From assembly GCF_003469205.1 (NCBI RefSeq), contig NZ_QSIN01000001.1, positions 1 through 64,000 on the forward strand: a stretch of DNA of 64,000 nt. The letters run 5' to 3'. The first letter of the stretch is position 1. Each line of letters starts with the position of its first letter. A program made the position numbers and the translations under genes. This document shows, piece by piece, positions 34,437-44,220 of this stretch. Below the pieces are notes generated by a model, which was not told where the DNA came from, made no database searches, and saw only the letters and a list, made by a program, of their open reading frames with translations. This DNA comes from Collinsella sp. AM33-4BH. Its GTDB lineage: Bacteria; Actinomycetota; Coriobacteriia; Coriobacteriales; Coriobacteriaceae.

Positions 34437-34574
34437 TGTTTCACCTTTCGTTTCTTGTCGCCCGCGGGCGACGCTATTCGCCTCGGACTGGGAAGCCGCC
34501 GGTGGAGCGAGCATCCAAGGTCGAGGTACCAACAGGTCGGTATGTTACCACAAGCAGCCCGCGCCTGCGCATCA

Positions 34575-35324
34575 TCACCGACCCAACATGAATTCCATCG
34601 CACGGAGACGTTGATCAGTGTGCGTCGCAGCCCACACGTGCGAAAGCCCCAGCAAAAAGGCAGCGGTATGGGGGTCGACCCTTTCGGCCATAAGCGCATC
34701 GAAGGTCATGGACATAAGGGCGCGCAGCCATGCGACCTCACCGGTCGACACCAGCTCGGCACCGGGCACGCTCGACGCGCACGACCCGCACATGAGGCCG
34801 CCCGCCTGGGGCGAAAAATACGACAGCATCGGGTCTCCGCACAGCACGCATGCCGAAAAATCGGGTCGGTAGCCAACGTGCGACAGCAATTTAAAGACAA
34901 AGGCCGCCACGAGCAGGTCCATATGCGCCGCGTCGAGCCCGCTGCCCACCAGGGCAAGCGCTCGCTGCGTGATGGCAAAGGTAAACGGGTCCTCGGCGTC
35001 CTCGAATGAGCACACGCGCGCGACCTCGGCAATCGCGCTTGCGGCGCAGGTCGTCTCGTAATCGGGCGCGGCGCCAACCGGCGCTTCCAAAAGCTCGGCC
35101 TGAGAAACAACGTCGAGCGAGCGTCCATGCGCGAGCAACATATCGACGGTACAGAACAGCTCGCAGCGCGCAGCCAGGCGTCCACCGGGTTTGCGCGCGC
35201 CCTTTGCCACGGCACGAACCTGCCGACCCCGCTCGTCAAGCATCGTCAGGATCAGGTCCGTCTCTTTGAGCTTGGTCTTATCGAGGACGAGCACCTTCGT
35301 GCGATATGTACGAGAACCTGCCAT
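34575..35324 (-). CDS. recO: DNA repair protein RecO
   Basis: Mediator that loads RecA with RecR, 249 residues. The N-terminal OB fold begins YRTKVLVLDKTKLKETDLIL; a zinc site is suggested by CVLCGDP and CGSC near 145-170. It is last in the mtaB-phoH-ybeY-dgkA-era-recO run, a standard Gram-positive order, 15 bp after era. Confidence 0.93.
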   Translation of the reverse strand: MAGSRTYRTKVLVLDKTKLKETDLILTMLDERGRQVRAVAKGARKPGGRLAARCELFCTVDMLLAHGRSLDVVSQAELLEAPVGAAPDYETTCAASAIAEVARVCSFEDAEDPFTFAITQRALALVGSGLDAAHMDLLVAAFVFKLLSHVGYRPDFSACVLCGDPMLSYFSPQAGGLMCGSCASSVPGAELVSTGEVAWLRALMSMTFDALMAERVDPHTAAFLLGLSHVWAATHTDQRLRAMEFMLGR

Positions 35325-35339
35325 TCGCGCCGCGTGTCC

Positions 35340-36371
35340 CTAATCCTCGGCGTTATAGCCAAAGCGGCGAATCTGGGCCTCGTCGTCACGCCAGCCGGCC
35401 TTGACCTTCACGTCCAGCTCCAAAAAGACCTGCGTGCCAAAAATGCGTTCAAGATCGCGTCGGGCGTCGATACCGATATGCTTGATCATCTCGCCGCCTT
35501 TGCCGATGATGATGCCCTTTTGGCCCTCGCGCTCGACGTAAATGGTGGCGTGCACGCGCAGCACCTTCTTGGTCTGCTCGAGCGCATCGCAGATCACGCC
35601 AACGGAGTGCGGAATCTCATCACGGGTGCGGCGCAAGACCTTCTCGCGCACAAACTCGGCAACGAGCGTCTCATCGGAAGCGTCAGTACCCATGTCCTCG
35701 GGGAACCAACGCGGACCCTCAGGCAAAAAGTGCGCAACGGTCTCTATAAAGGCATCGACGTTGAAGTTCTTAACCGACGACGTCACAATCTCGTCGTCAT
35801 ATTCCATAAGCTCGTGGGCAGCCTTAAGCTGCTCCATGACCTGTGCGGGGTCGGCCTCATCGGCCTTGGTGAGCACCAGGACCTTCTTGCAACGAGCGCA
35901 TCTGACACGCTCGGCAACCCAGGCGTCTCCCCTGCCGATGGGCTTGGTGGCATCAATCAAAAACGCGACGACGTCGACATCGTTCAACTCGAACAGTGCG
36001 CTCTTGTTGAGCTCGGACCCCAGGCCGTCCTTGGGCTTATGAATACCCGGGGTATCGACAAAGACCAGCTGATAGCCGGGACGGTTGACGACGGCGCGCA
36101 TGCGACGGCGGGTCGTCTGTGCCACCGGCGAGGTGATGGCGACCTTTTTGCCATAGCAGGCGTTGAGCAGCGTGGACTTGCCGGCGTTGGGGCGTCCGAC
36201 CAGGGCCACGAAGCCGCTGCGAAAACCGGGCTCCACGTCGCCAAAGCCCATAGGACCGTCGTCCTCGTCGCACAGGGAGTCGAGTTCCTCGTCGCTCATG
36301 CCCTCAAACGGGTCGAACTCCTCGGCCTCGTCATCCAAAATCTCATCGATAAGCTGCATATTGTCGGACAT
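35340..36371 (-). CDS. era: GTPase Era with acidic N-terminal extension
   Basis: Ribosome-assembly GTPase of 343 residues that binds the 3' end of 16S rRNA. G1 is GRPNAGKST (59-67), G3 DTPGIH, G4 TKAD, and a KH domain ends the protein (VYVEREGQKGIIIGKGGEMI). About 48 acidic residues precede the G domain and make it longer than the usual 300. The zinc-like pair CARC before KVLVLTKAD is also unusual. Confidence 0.95.
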   Translation of the reverse strand: MSDNMQLIDEILDDEAEEFDPFEGMSDEELDSLCDEDDGPMGFGDVEPGFRSGFVALVGRPNAGKSTLLNACYGKKVAITSPVAQTTRRRMRAVVNRPGYQLVFVDTPGIHKPKDGLGSELNKSALFELNDVDVVAFLIDATKPIGRGDAWVAERVRCARCKKVLVLTKADEADPAQVMEQLKAAHELMEYDDEIVTSSVKNFNVDAFIETVAHFLPEGPRWFPEDMGTDASDETLVAEFVREKVLRRTRDEIPHSVGVICDALEQTKKVLRVHATIYVEREGQKGIIIGKGGEMIKHIGIDARRDLERIFGTQVFLELDVKVKAGWRDDEAQIRRFGYNAED

Positions 36372-36383
36372 GGGAATCCCTTT

Positions 36384-36761
36384 CTAAATAAAGCCGAGCG
36401 CGTGGGCAAATACCAGCACGCCCACAATCGCGGCGGTGATGGAAAGTATGTATACGGAGGCGGCGGCGATGTCCTTCGCACGCTTGGCCAGCGGATGGAG
36501 CTCCTGGGTCGCCAGGTCGACGATGGCCTCCATAGCGGTGTTGCACAGCTCGCCGTGAATCACCAGGCCGCAACAGATGATAATCGTGGCCCACTCGGCA
36601 ATGTCGAGCCCCACGATGCAGCCGGCAATGACGGTACACACGCCCGCAACGAGCATGACCTTAATGTTGCGCTCGGTCTTTACGGCGGTGACGAAGCCCT
36701 CCATGGCGTAGGAAAACGACTTTAAGAAGGACGGATGGTCCTTGTTCGATCCGGGAATCAT
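36384..36761 (-). CDS. dgkA: Diacylglycerol kinase/undecaprenol kinase
   Basis: Small trimeric membrane kinase of 125 residues with three helices. It has KSFSYAMEGFVTAVKTERN near the start, the active-site segment ELCNTAMEAIVDL and AKDIAAASVYI. The Gram-positive relatives mainly phosphorylate undecaprenol; which lipid is used here is unknown. It lies between ybeY and era as in many Firmicutes. Confidence 0.93.
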   Translation of the reverse strand: MIPGSNKDHPSFLKSFSYAMEGFVTAVKTERNIKVMLVAGVCTVIAGCIVGLDIAEWATIIICCGLVIHGELCNTAMEAIVDLATQELHPLAKRAKDIAAASVYILSITAAIVGVLVFAHALGFI

Positions 36762-36770
36762 AGACGGCTC

Positions 36771-37280
36771 CTAGTCGTGGGCGTGGTTGGTGATGGGGCC
36801 GACGTGGACTAGCTTAGGGTCCTCGCCGCGCTCGAGCGCCAGATCGCGCAGGATGGCGTCCTCGCGAGCCTCCATGACCTCGGCCTCGTCGTCCTCGATG
36901 TGGTCATAGCCCAGCAGGTGCAGCATTCCGTGTACGAGCATCAGACGGCACTCGTCAGCGGGGCTATTGCCAAAACCGGGGGCCTGACGGGCAATAACCT
37001 GCGGGGCCAAGATAATATCGCCGAGCTCGAGCGTCTCATCGGCGGGAATGTCATCGTCAAAGGCCGAATCGCACTCAAACGAGAGCACATCGGTGGTGCG
37101 GTCGATACCGCGCCACTCGTGGTTGAGCTCGTGCATCTCGTCCTCGTCGACATACGAAAGGGAAATCTCGACTCCACGTTCAACGCCCTCGGCGGCAAGC
37201 ACAACCTCGCAGATGTGCTCCACCTCCTGCGCGTCGAGCAGCGTATCGAGCTCGGCATCGTTGCTGATCAATACACTCAA
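36771..37280 (-). CDS. ybeY: Endoribonuclease YbeY
   Basis: Metal-dependent RNase of 169 residues involved in 16S rRNA 3' maturation and ribosome quality control. The zinc motif is HGMLHLLGYDH, complete with all three histidines. It overlaps phoH by ATGA (4 bp). Confidence 0.95.
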   Translation of the reverse strand: MSVLISNDAELDTLLDAQEVEHICEVVLAAEGVERGVEISLSYVDEDEMHELNHEWRGIDRTTDVLSFECDSAFDDDIPADETLELGDIILAPQVIARQAPGFGNSPADECRLMLVHGMLHLLGYDHIEDDEAEVMEAREDAILRDLALERGEDPKLVHVGPITNHAHD

Positions 37281-38263
37281 CGGGACTCCTTTCGGTCGCG
37301 CGGGCGCTGCTCGCGCACGTCATCATAAGCTTCATATGCCTCGACGATACGACCCACCAAGGCATGGCGCACCACGTCGGCACGCTCGAGGTGAGAAAAT
37401 GCGACATCGTCGACACGGCCCAAAATCTGCTCAACGTCGGCAAGACCGCCGCGACGGCCCACCAGATCACGCTGACTCAGGTCGCCGGTAATCACAAACT
37501 TGGAGTTAAAGCCCAGGCGCGTCAGGAACATCTTCATCTGCTCGGGCGTGGTATTTTGCGCCTCGTCGAGCACCACGAAGGCATCGCTCAGCGTGCGGCC
37601 GCGCATGTAGGCAAGCGGGGCGATCTCGATCACGCCGCGCTCCATAAGCTCATCGGTGCGCTCGCGATCCATCATGTCAAAAAGGGCGTCGTAGAGCGGA
37701 CGCATGTACGGATCGATCTTTTCCTCGAGGGTGCCGGGCAAAAAGCCCAGGTTCTCCCCCGCCTCGACAACCGGACGCGTCAAGATCAGACGGCCCACCT
37801 CGTGGCGCTTGAGCGCGGCAACGGCGAGCGCCATGGCCAGATAAGTCTTACCGGTACCGGCTGGACCCAGGCCAAACGTGATGGTATGCGAGCGGATGGC
37901 ATCCACATAGCGCTTTTGCCCAAGCGTCTTGGGACGAATGACACGACCGCGGTATGAAAGCAGCACGTCATCGCGAAGCGATGTGGCCTCATGCTCGCCG
38001 TCGCGCAAGACGGCCAGGCAACGCGAGACGTCGTCAGCAGACAGGGTACGACCGGCCGCCGCCTCGCAAAAAGCATGTTCGAAAAAGCGAGCCACGAGCT
38101 CGACCTCGTCCGGGTCGCCGCTCACGGAGATGCTATCGCCACGGGCGACCACGTGAGCGCGAACCAAGCTCTCGAGCGCACGAAGGACGCCGTCGCCGGC
38201 GCCCAAAACACGCGAGGGATCAACTCCCTCGGGAACGGTAAGTCTAATCTTCGAGGCTTCCAT
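37277..38263 (-). CDS. phoH: PhoH-family ATPase
   Basis: P-loop ATPase of 328 residues, often next to ybeY and probably acting on RNA. The Walker A motif is GPAGTGKT, Walker B FVVLDEAQN, with RPKTLGQKRYVDAI before the motor domain. The start at 38263 has GGGAGG upstream and overlaps the 3' end of mtaB by 20 bp; longer starts lack a site. Confidence 0.93.
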   Translation of the reverse strand: MEASKIRLTVPEGVDPSRVLGAGDGVLRALESLVRAHVVARGDSISVSGDPDEVELVARFFEHAFCEAAAGRTLSADDVSRCLAVLRDGEHEATSLRDDVLLSYRGRVIRPKTLGQKRYVDAIRSHTITFGLGPAGTGKTYLAMALAVAALKRHEVGRLILTRPVVEAGENLGFLPGTLEEKIDPYMRPLYDALFDMMDRERTDELMERGVIEIAPLAYMRGRTLSDAFVVLDEAQNTTPEQMKMFLTRLGFNSKFVITGDLSQRDLVGRRGGLADVEQILGRVDDVAFSHLERADVVRHALVGRIVEAYEAYDDVREQRPRDRKESR

Positions 38264-39536
38264 GGACCTCCCTGCGCGCATGGACCAAGCCGGAATCATC
38301 GACTCCGATGATAGCAACATCGAGCAGGCACGGGGCTGTAAGTCCACAGGTATCGTCAAGACGGGCATGATGGAACGAACCGAGCGTCAGGCTGTCACCA
38401 TACTCGAGCACGGCACGCTCGACAGTGCCCACGCGACGACGAGCATCGGCAATAGCGAGCTCCTGCGCCGTGTCTCGCATACGGCGGCTGCGCTCGGCCA
38501 TAACCTCGGGCGGCACCTGGTCGGGCATGTCGGCAGCAAGGGTACCGGGACGCTTGCTATAGCGGAACACGTGCATACGCGAGAAACCCACACGGCGGCA
38601 CAGCGCCAGCGACTCCTCGAACTCCTCGTCCGTCTCACCAGGAAAACCGACGATGACATCGCACGAAAGAGACGCCTGGGGCAAGTTGGCGCGAATCATA
38701 CGCACCGTGTCCTCAAAGGCCTCCGCACTATAGGGACGACCCATGCGATGAAGGGTCGCCGTACAGCCGGACTGCACGGGCAGGTGCAAAAACGGGGCGA
38801 TACGCTGCGGATAGCGCGCCATAACCTTAAGCAGGCGCTCAGAGATATCCATGGGCTCGACCGAGGAAATGCGCACATGCGCAATAGTCGTGCGCTCCAT
38901 GATGGCCTCGAGCAGCTCATCGATTTCGACATGCTCGTCGGTCGCGCTCTTGCCATCGTAGGCACCCAGGTTCACACCGGTCAGCACCACCTCGGGCACG
39001 CCGGCCTCCCGGGCCTCGCGAACTTGCTCAAGCACGGACTCGACGGGCACGGAGCGCTCGGGGCCGCGCGCCTTCCACACAATGCAATAGGTGCAGCGAT
39101 GGTTGCAGCCGTCCTGGATCTTCACGCCCAGGCGAGAGCGACCGAGCGCATCGACCACCTCGCCATCGCTGCAGGCGGGAACGCTATCGGACTCAACGCC
39201 CAGCACCTCGCAGACACGTTCGGCGACATCGATCTTGGACGGCTCGGCGATCACGCGGTCGGAGAGCTCCAGCAGCTCCTCGGGATGCAAATTGACCACG
39301 CAACCGGTCACGAGCACATAAGGCTCGTTTGGATGGGCCAGCGCATGACGGACGGCCTTACGGGTCTTGGCCTCGGCCTCGCCCGTAACGGCACAGGTGT
39401 TAATGACGATCAGATCGGCATTCTGGGGCTCTACCATAGCAAAGCCCAAGCGCATAAGATCGGCAGTGATACGGTCAGACTCAACCCGGTTGACACGGCA
39501 GCCGAGGTTGACGACGGAAATATGGGGTGCGAGCAC
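38244..39536 (-). CDS. mtaB: tRNA t6A37 methylthiotransferase MtaB
   Basis: Radical-SAM enzyme of 430 residues that converts t6A to ms2t6A in tRNA. It starts ISVVNLGCRVNRVESD, the CRVN form that separates MtaB from MiaB and RimO, and has the radical-SAM triplet in DGCNHRCTYC and a second cluster cysteine in NTCAVTGEAE. It follows dnaJ, a common Firmicute arrangement. Confidence 0.93.
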   Translation of the reverse strand: MLAPHISVVNLGCRVNRVESDRITADLMRLGFAMVEPQNADLIVINTCAVTGEAEAKTRKAVRHALAHPNEPYVLVTGCVVNLHPEELLELSDRVIAEPSKIDVAERVCEVLGVESDSVPACSDGEVVDALGRSRLGVKIQDGCNHRCTYCIVWKARGPERSVPVESVLEQVREAREAGVPEVVLTGVNLGAYDGKSATDEHVEIDELLEAIMERTTIAHVRISSVEPMDISERLLKVMARYPQRIAPFLHLPVQSGCTATLHRMGRPYSAEAFEDTVRMIRANLPQASLSCDVIVGFPGETDEEFEESLALCRRVGFSRMHVFRYSKRPGTLAADMPDQVPPEVMAERSRRMRDTAQELAIADARRRVGTVERAVLEYGDSLTLGSFHHARLDDTCGLTAPCLLDVAIIGVDDSGLVHARREVHGSLED

Positions 39537-39545
39537 GCGGGCTCC

Positions 39546-40694
39546 TTAATCGAGGATATCGTCGAGGGCACTCTTGATACGGTCGGTCACCGACTTCTTA
39601 CCGGAAGCGACGTCATCGCCCATCTCATCGGCAAAAGCACGGAGCAGCTCGCGTTGCTTATTGGAAAGATTGGTGGGAACGACCACGCGCAGTTGCACGA
39701 TCAGGCGGCCACGCGAACCGCCACCGCCAATGCGCGGCATGCCGTAATTATTGACGCTCACGGTGTCGCCGTACTGGGCGCCGGCGGGAACCGTCACCTT
39801 AACGACCTCGTCGGGCATAATGCCCTCGACCTCGATCTCGCAGCCGAGCGCAGCCTGCGCAATCGAGATATCGCTCACCAGGTACAGGTCGTCACCGTTG
39901 CGCTTAAAGCGCTCATGGTCGGCAACGCGCACGTTGACAATCAGTTCGCCCGAAGGCTCGCCGCGAAGACCGGCCTCACCAAAGCCGCTCACACGCAGCT
40001 GGCGACCGGTCGAAACGCCGGCGGGAATATCGATGTCGATCTTTTCGTGCGAAGGCGTGCGGCCCTGACCGTCGCAGGTCTCGCAGGGATGGTCGATAAC
40101 CGTGCCCTCGCCATGGCAGTCGGGGCAAGGCGAGGAAGACTGAACCTGGCCCAAAAACGATCGCTGAACCGTCGTGACGTAGCCCGTACCGTGGCAGCGG
40201 CCGCACTGCTTTTCCTGTGCACCCTCGGCCCTACCGGTACCGTTGCAGTCCTCGCAAGGAGCAAGGCGATCATAGCTGATCGTCTTTTTGCAGCCGAGCG
40301 CCGCCTCCTCGAGCGTCACCGAAAGCGAGATGGCCATGTCACGTCCGCGACGACGCTCACGACGGCTGCGGGCGCCACCGCCGGCACCGCCGCCAAAAAA
40401 CGACGAGAACAGGTCGTCCATGCCCATGCCACCAAAGATATCGTTGATGTCGACATAACCAGAGCCACCGGGGCCGTCCGCGGTGCCGTAACGGTCGTAG
40501 TTAGCACGCTTCTGCTCATCGGAAAGAACGGAATAGGCCTCGTTGAGCTCCTTGAACTTGGCCTCGGCCTCGGGATCGTCCGAAACATCCGGATGTACGG
40601 TACGGGCCTTCTTTAAAAACGCACGCTTAATCGTCCGCGCGTCGGCATCCCTGTCGACGCCAAGCACCTCGTAGTAATCCCTATTTTCCGACAC
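39546..40694 (-). CDS. dnaJ: Chaperone protein DnaJ
   Basis: Hsp40 co-chaperone of DnaK, 382 residues. It has an N-terminal J domain with HPD (residues 35-37), a Gly-rich stretch including GGMGMDDLF, and four CxxCxGxG zinc repeats (CEDCNGTG, CGRCHGTG, CPDCHGEG, CETCDGQG), then the substrate-binding domains. The GTG at 40694 is chosen for GGAAGG upstream. dnaK and grpE are not in the window. Confidence 0.95.
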   Translation of the reverse strand: MSENRDYYEVLGVDRDADARTIKRAFLKKARTVHPDVSDDPEAEAKFKELNEAYSVLSDEQKRANYDRYGTADGPGGSGYVDINDIFGGMGMDDLFSSFFGGGAGGGARSRRERRRGRDMAISLSVTLEEAALGCKKTISYDRLAPCEDCNGTGRAEGAQEKQCGRCHGTGYVTTVQRSFLGQVQSSSPCPDCHGEGTVIDHPCETCDGQGRTPSHEKIDIDIPAGVSTGRQLRVSGFGEAGLRGEPSGELIVNVRVADHERFKRNGDDLYLVSDISIAQAALGCEIEVEGIMPDEVVKVTVPAGAQYGDTVSVNNYGMPRIGGGGSRGRLIVQLRVVVPTNLSNKQRELLRAFADEMGDDVASGKKSVTDRIKSALDDILD

Positions 40695-40775
40695 GACCGA
40701 ATCCTTCCGACTTTCATTATTGTCACAGTGCGTCCTATACCCAAGCTGGGCCGACCGCAAACAAAGGGTTTGATG

Positions 40776-41879
40776 TTATTGCATTTGATACGGCGAAAGC
40801 ATGGCCCGTTGCGAGCAGCTCGCGAACCAAACCGACACGAGCGCGAACATGAAGCCGTTGGCAAAACCGTTGGCAAACTGCATCGCACCGCGCTTCCACC
40901 ACAGCAGGCTGCGATGAAGCACACCGTCCGAAAGCACCATGAACAGGCCCATGGTAAACGGAATAAAGCACATCACGGCAAAGGCCGAGAACACGCCCGA
41001 GATGGCCGACAGCACCAAAAACGGCGCCACAATGCCCATCAAGTAAAAGCCAGTACGAGCTTTGCCTTCCAAGCGCTCGGCCTCAACATGGGCGCGGCCG
41101 ACCAGGTCGCCGCCCGCGGCACCGTTGGTGCCAGCATGACCCATGCCGCCAATGCGGACCTCGTCGCCATCGTGCGTGCCGGCAGGAAACTCAATCGTCT
41201 GCTCGGAGGTCACACGGGTTCGCCCGCTGCCACCGCAATCGGGGCAGGGGTCGGCCACGACCTTACCGGAACCGCCGCACTCGGGGCAGACCGACTGGAA
41301 CGTGCCCGCACCAAACAGGAAGGACAGGTCGACGTCGATGTGGCCGCGGCCACCGCAGCTCGGGCAGGTATGGGCATGCTCAGACGAAACGGAGCCCGAG
41401 CCGCCGCAGTTGCTACAGGTATCGAAGCGCGTGTAGCGGACGGTCTTGCGGGCACCGCCCTTGGCCTCCTTGGCGTCGAGTTTGATATCGACGACCACGT
41501 TGGCGCCGTTCTCGGGATTGTAGGCAGCCTGGCCGCGACGCTGCTGGCCCCAGGCGCCACCAAAGGGAAAGCCGCCCTCAAAGGGATTGCCATAGCCCGT
41601 GCTGCCGGCGTAGCCGCCACCATAGGGCGAAGCCGTAGGAGCACCGGCAAAGGGATTGCCAGAACGCATGGCGTCGTAGCGCGCACGTTTTTGCTCATCC
41701 GAAAGCACGGCGTAGGCCTCGGAAACCTCTTTAAACTTTTCCTCGGCATCCGGCTCTTTATTGACGTCCGGATGGAGCTTACGGGCCTTTTGCTGGAAGG
41801 CCTTTTGAATATCACGCGAGGTGGCGTCCTTGGAGACACCCAGAATCTCGTAGTAATCTTTTTCGTTCATCGTCGCCAT
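40776..41879 (-). CDS. J-domain zinc-finger protein with C-terminal membrane helices (DnaJ paralogue)
   Basis: Protein of 367 residues that begins like DnaJ: J domain with HPD (about 38-40), a Gly/Phe/Tyr-rich region, and four CxxCxGxG repeats ([32 protein letters not shown]). The substrate-binding region is cut short after [20 protein letters not shown] and replaced by about 100 residues with at least two, probably three, hydrophobic helices ([31 protein letters not shown], and [13 protein letters not shown]). It is therefore probably a membrane-anchored Hsp40. It occupies the slot between hemW and dnaJ that usually holds hrcA. Confidence 0.88.
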   Translation of the reverse strand: MATMNEKDYYEILGVSKDATSRDIQKAFQQKARKLHPDVNKEPDAEEKFKEVSEAYAVLSDEQKRARYDAMRSGNPFAGAPTASPYGGGYAGSTGYGNPFEGGFPFGGAWGQQRRGQAAYNPENGANVVVDIKLDAKEAKGGARKTVRYTRFDTCSNCGGSGSVSSEHAHTCPSCGGRGHIDVDLSFLFGAGTFQSVCPECGGSGKVVADPCPDCGGSGRTRVTSEQTIEFPAGTHDGDEVRIGGMGHAGTNGAAGGDLVGRAHVEAERLEGKARTGFYLMGIVAPFLVLSAISGVFSAFAVMCFIPFTMGLFMVLSDGVLHRSLLWWKRGAMQFANGFANGFMFALVSVWFASCSQRAMLSPYQMQ

Positions 41880-41937
41880 GCGCGGCAACCTCCTGCTCAC
41901 AGCAGCGTATATATTCCGGTAATTCTACCCGAGCGGC

Positions 41938-43170
41938 CTAAGCTAGATCCCAAAACAGCTCGAACAGAACATTTCCATCGAGCCAGCCCAGATGGGTCGG
42001 CGCCAGACGGGCACAGGTGCGGCCAGCGATGACATCGACAGAGGCGATAGGCCCCGCATGGGTATCACCGTGCTCGGGCACCCAAGTGGCAAGCCCAAGC
42101 TCAAGAGCGCGATCACAAGCCGCTGCCAGTTCATCGGCAGGGATGACACGAGACGCGCGAACCAACAGGTCGGAATCATCACCGCGCGTCATGCGACAAG
42201 CGAGCATCAGGTCCTCGGCCGCCGCCTCGCGCCGCGACAGATACTCGGCATCAAACATCGTCGCGGCATCGTCGCGTTGTACCAAACGCACGCGGTGAAA
42301 GTCACCACGGGGAGCCACGCCGGGAAACAGTCCAGCCAAGCGGTCGAAATCCTCGTCGTCGAGCATGCCCGCGGCAGAACGACCCAGGCCCAGGTAGCCC
42401 CGACCAGTCCAGTAGGCGATATTATGGGTACATTCATGCCCATCGAGCGCGTAGCTCGCCACCTCATACGGATGGTAGCCGGCCGAACTCAGCCGCTGGC
42501 GCGCAACGTCCATGCATGCGGCCTGGAAATCCTCATCGGGCTCAAGCGACTCGTCACGGCACACCATGCGGTAAAGCGGCGTGCCCTCCTCGAGCGTGAG
42601 CGGATAGACCGACACATGGTGCGGGGCCGCCTCAAGCACGCCATCGAGCGTATGCTGCCAGCTCGCCATAGTCTGTCCGGGAAGCCCGCACATAAGGTCG
42701 CACGACACATCGAGCCCAACATCCTTCACCGTCGCGATAGCCGCAAGTGCCCGATTAGCATCGTGAATGCGGCCAATAGCAGCCAGCTCGGTATTGTCGA
42801 GGGTTTGCACGCCCAGAGAGATGCGCGTGACACCCGCCTCGGCAAGCGCGGTGGCGAGCTCAGCGGTCAGGGACTCAGGATTGGCTTCGCAAGTAAATTC
42901 AACGGGTTTGCACCACATGGAGATACGCCGGGCAAGTTCCACCAGGCGCTCCCCTGCCAGCGATGGCGTGCCGCCGCCAGTATAGACCGTGCGGACCTGC
43001 GCAAGCGCCCCGGCGTCGCCAAAGGAATCGAGGCGCGCATACAACTGCTCAAAATAGGAATCGAGCGCGGCATCCAAATCACACGCAGCAAAGCTGCGCG
43101 AGTCAAAGTCGCAGTACCGGCACTTTTGAGCGCAAAACGGCACGTGCACGTACAGCGCGGTAACGGCCAC
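41938..43170 (-). CDS. hemW: Radical-SAM protein HemW
   Basis: Protein of 410 residues with the CxxxCxxC triplet at Cys13, Cys17, Cys20 (PFCAQKCRYCDF). HemW proteins are related to coproporphyrinogen oxidase HemN but mostly act as heme chaperones; annotation as HemN would be an overcall. Typical segments YTGGGTPS and LGVQTLDNTEL are present. It starts 2 bp after dusB ends. Confidence 0.9.
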   Translation of the reverse strand: MAVTALYVHVPFCAQKCRYCDFDSRSFAACDLDAALDSYFEQLYARLDSFGDAGALAQVRTVYTGGGTPSLAGERLVELARRISMWCKPVEFTCEANPESLTAELATALAEAGVTRISLGVQTLDNTELAAIGRIHDANRALAAIATVKDVGLDVSCDLMCGLPGQTMASWQHTLDGVLEAAPHHVSVYPLTLEEGTPLYRMVCRDESLEPDEDFQAACMDVARQRLSSAGYHPYEVASYALDGHECTHNIAYWTGRGYLGLGRSAAGMLDDEDFDRLAGLFPGVAPRGDFHRVRLVQRDDAATMFDAEYLSRREAAAEDLMLACRMTRGDDSDLLVRASRVIPADELAAACDRALELGLATWVPEHGDTHAGPIASVDVIAGRTCARLAPTHLGWLDGNVLFELFWDLA

Positions 43171-43172
43171 CG

Positions 43173-44216
43173 TTAGGCCTCCAACGGATGGGCAGGCACC
43201 GACTCGCCGGCGGCAAGCGCGGCCTCGCAGGCCACCACGTCGCGCTCGATATCATCGACCAGCGCCATAAACTCCTCGTACGTAGAGCAACGCACCACCT
43301 GAGCGCGCCAGGCGGCGGCATGGGGCATGCCCTTTAAGTACCAGCTTGCGTACGTGCGAGCACGCGACATGAGCGGCAGAAGCTCGTGCGTCAACGTCAG
43401 GTGCTCGCGCAGAGCCTCCAGGCGCTCGACCGAGGAGCGAGAAGGAACCGGCGTGCCATCGAGTGCAAGGGCTCGGGCATCGCCGAACACCCACGGATTG
43501 CCGTAGATGCCGCGCGCGATAAACACCGCGCTGGCACCCGAGCCGTGCAGATGCTCAGCAGCGTCCTCGGCCGAGAACACATCGCCCGAACCAATCACGG
43601 GAATCTCGACAGCGTCGGCAACCTCATCGACGACCGACCAATCGGCCTGGCCCGTGTAGAGCTGCGTGGCGCAACGACCATGCACGGCGACTGCGGCAGC
43701 CCCTGCGCCCTCAAGCATCTGGGCAAATGTCGCGGCATTGCGGTCCTCGGCATAAAAGCCCTTGCGAATCTTGACGGTCACGGGCACGTGCGCCGCGCCC
43801 ACCGTGGCCTCGACGATCTTCTCGGCCAGGTCGGGCGTGCGCATGAGCGCCGAACCCTCGCCCTTGGTGACAACCTTGCGGGCGGGGCATGCCATATTGA
43901 TATCGATGAGCGACAGGCGATCGCCAACGCGCTCCTCGACGGCGGCGACGGCGCTCGCAAACTGATCGGGCTTGGAGCCAAAGAGCTGCACGCAAATCTG
44001 CTGCTCCTCGTCGGCCGGCAGCACCAGGCGCCACGTTTTGTTGCTGGCATAGGCAAGGCCTGCCACGCTCACCATCTCGCTGTAGGCAAGGTTGGCACCG
44101 CGGCGGCGACACATGATGCGATAGGCGGGGTCGGTAACGCCCGCCATGGGAGCCATAAGGAACGGCTGCTCGGCATAGGCGCCCAGCAGCCGCAGACTAT
44201 ATTCGGAAAGAGCCAT
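43173..44216 (-). CDS. dusB: tRNA-dihydrouridine synthase
   Basis: FMN enzyme of 347 residues that reduces uridines in the tRNA D-loop. Conserved segments are PFLMAPMAGVTDPAYR near the start, the catalytic-cysteine region INMACPARKVV, and AVHGRCATQLYTGQADW. DusB is the most likely family member by length and motif, though the subclass is not certain. It lies 4 bp after lepA. Confidence 0.92.
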   Translation of the reverse strand: MALSEYSLRLLGAYAEQPFLMAPMAGVTDPAYRIMCRRRGANLAYSEMVSVAGLAYASNKTWRLVLPADEEQQICVQLFGSKPDQFASAVAAVEERVGDRLSLIDINMACPARKVVTKGEGSALMRTPDLAEKIVEATVGAAHVPVTVKIRKGFYAEDRNAATFAQMLEGAGAAAVAVHGRCATQLYTGQADWSVVDEVADAVEIPVIGSGDVFSAEDAAEHLHGSGASAVFIARGIYGNPWVFGDARALALDGTPVPSRSSVERLEALREHLTLTHELLPLMSRARTYASWYLKGMPHAAAWRAQVVRCSTYEEFMALVDDIERDVVACEAALAAGESVPAHPLEA

Positions 44217-44220
44217 AGAC

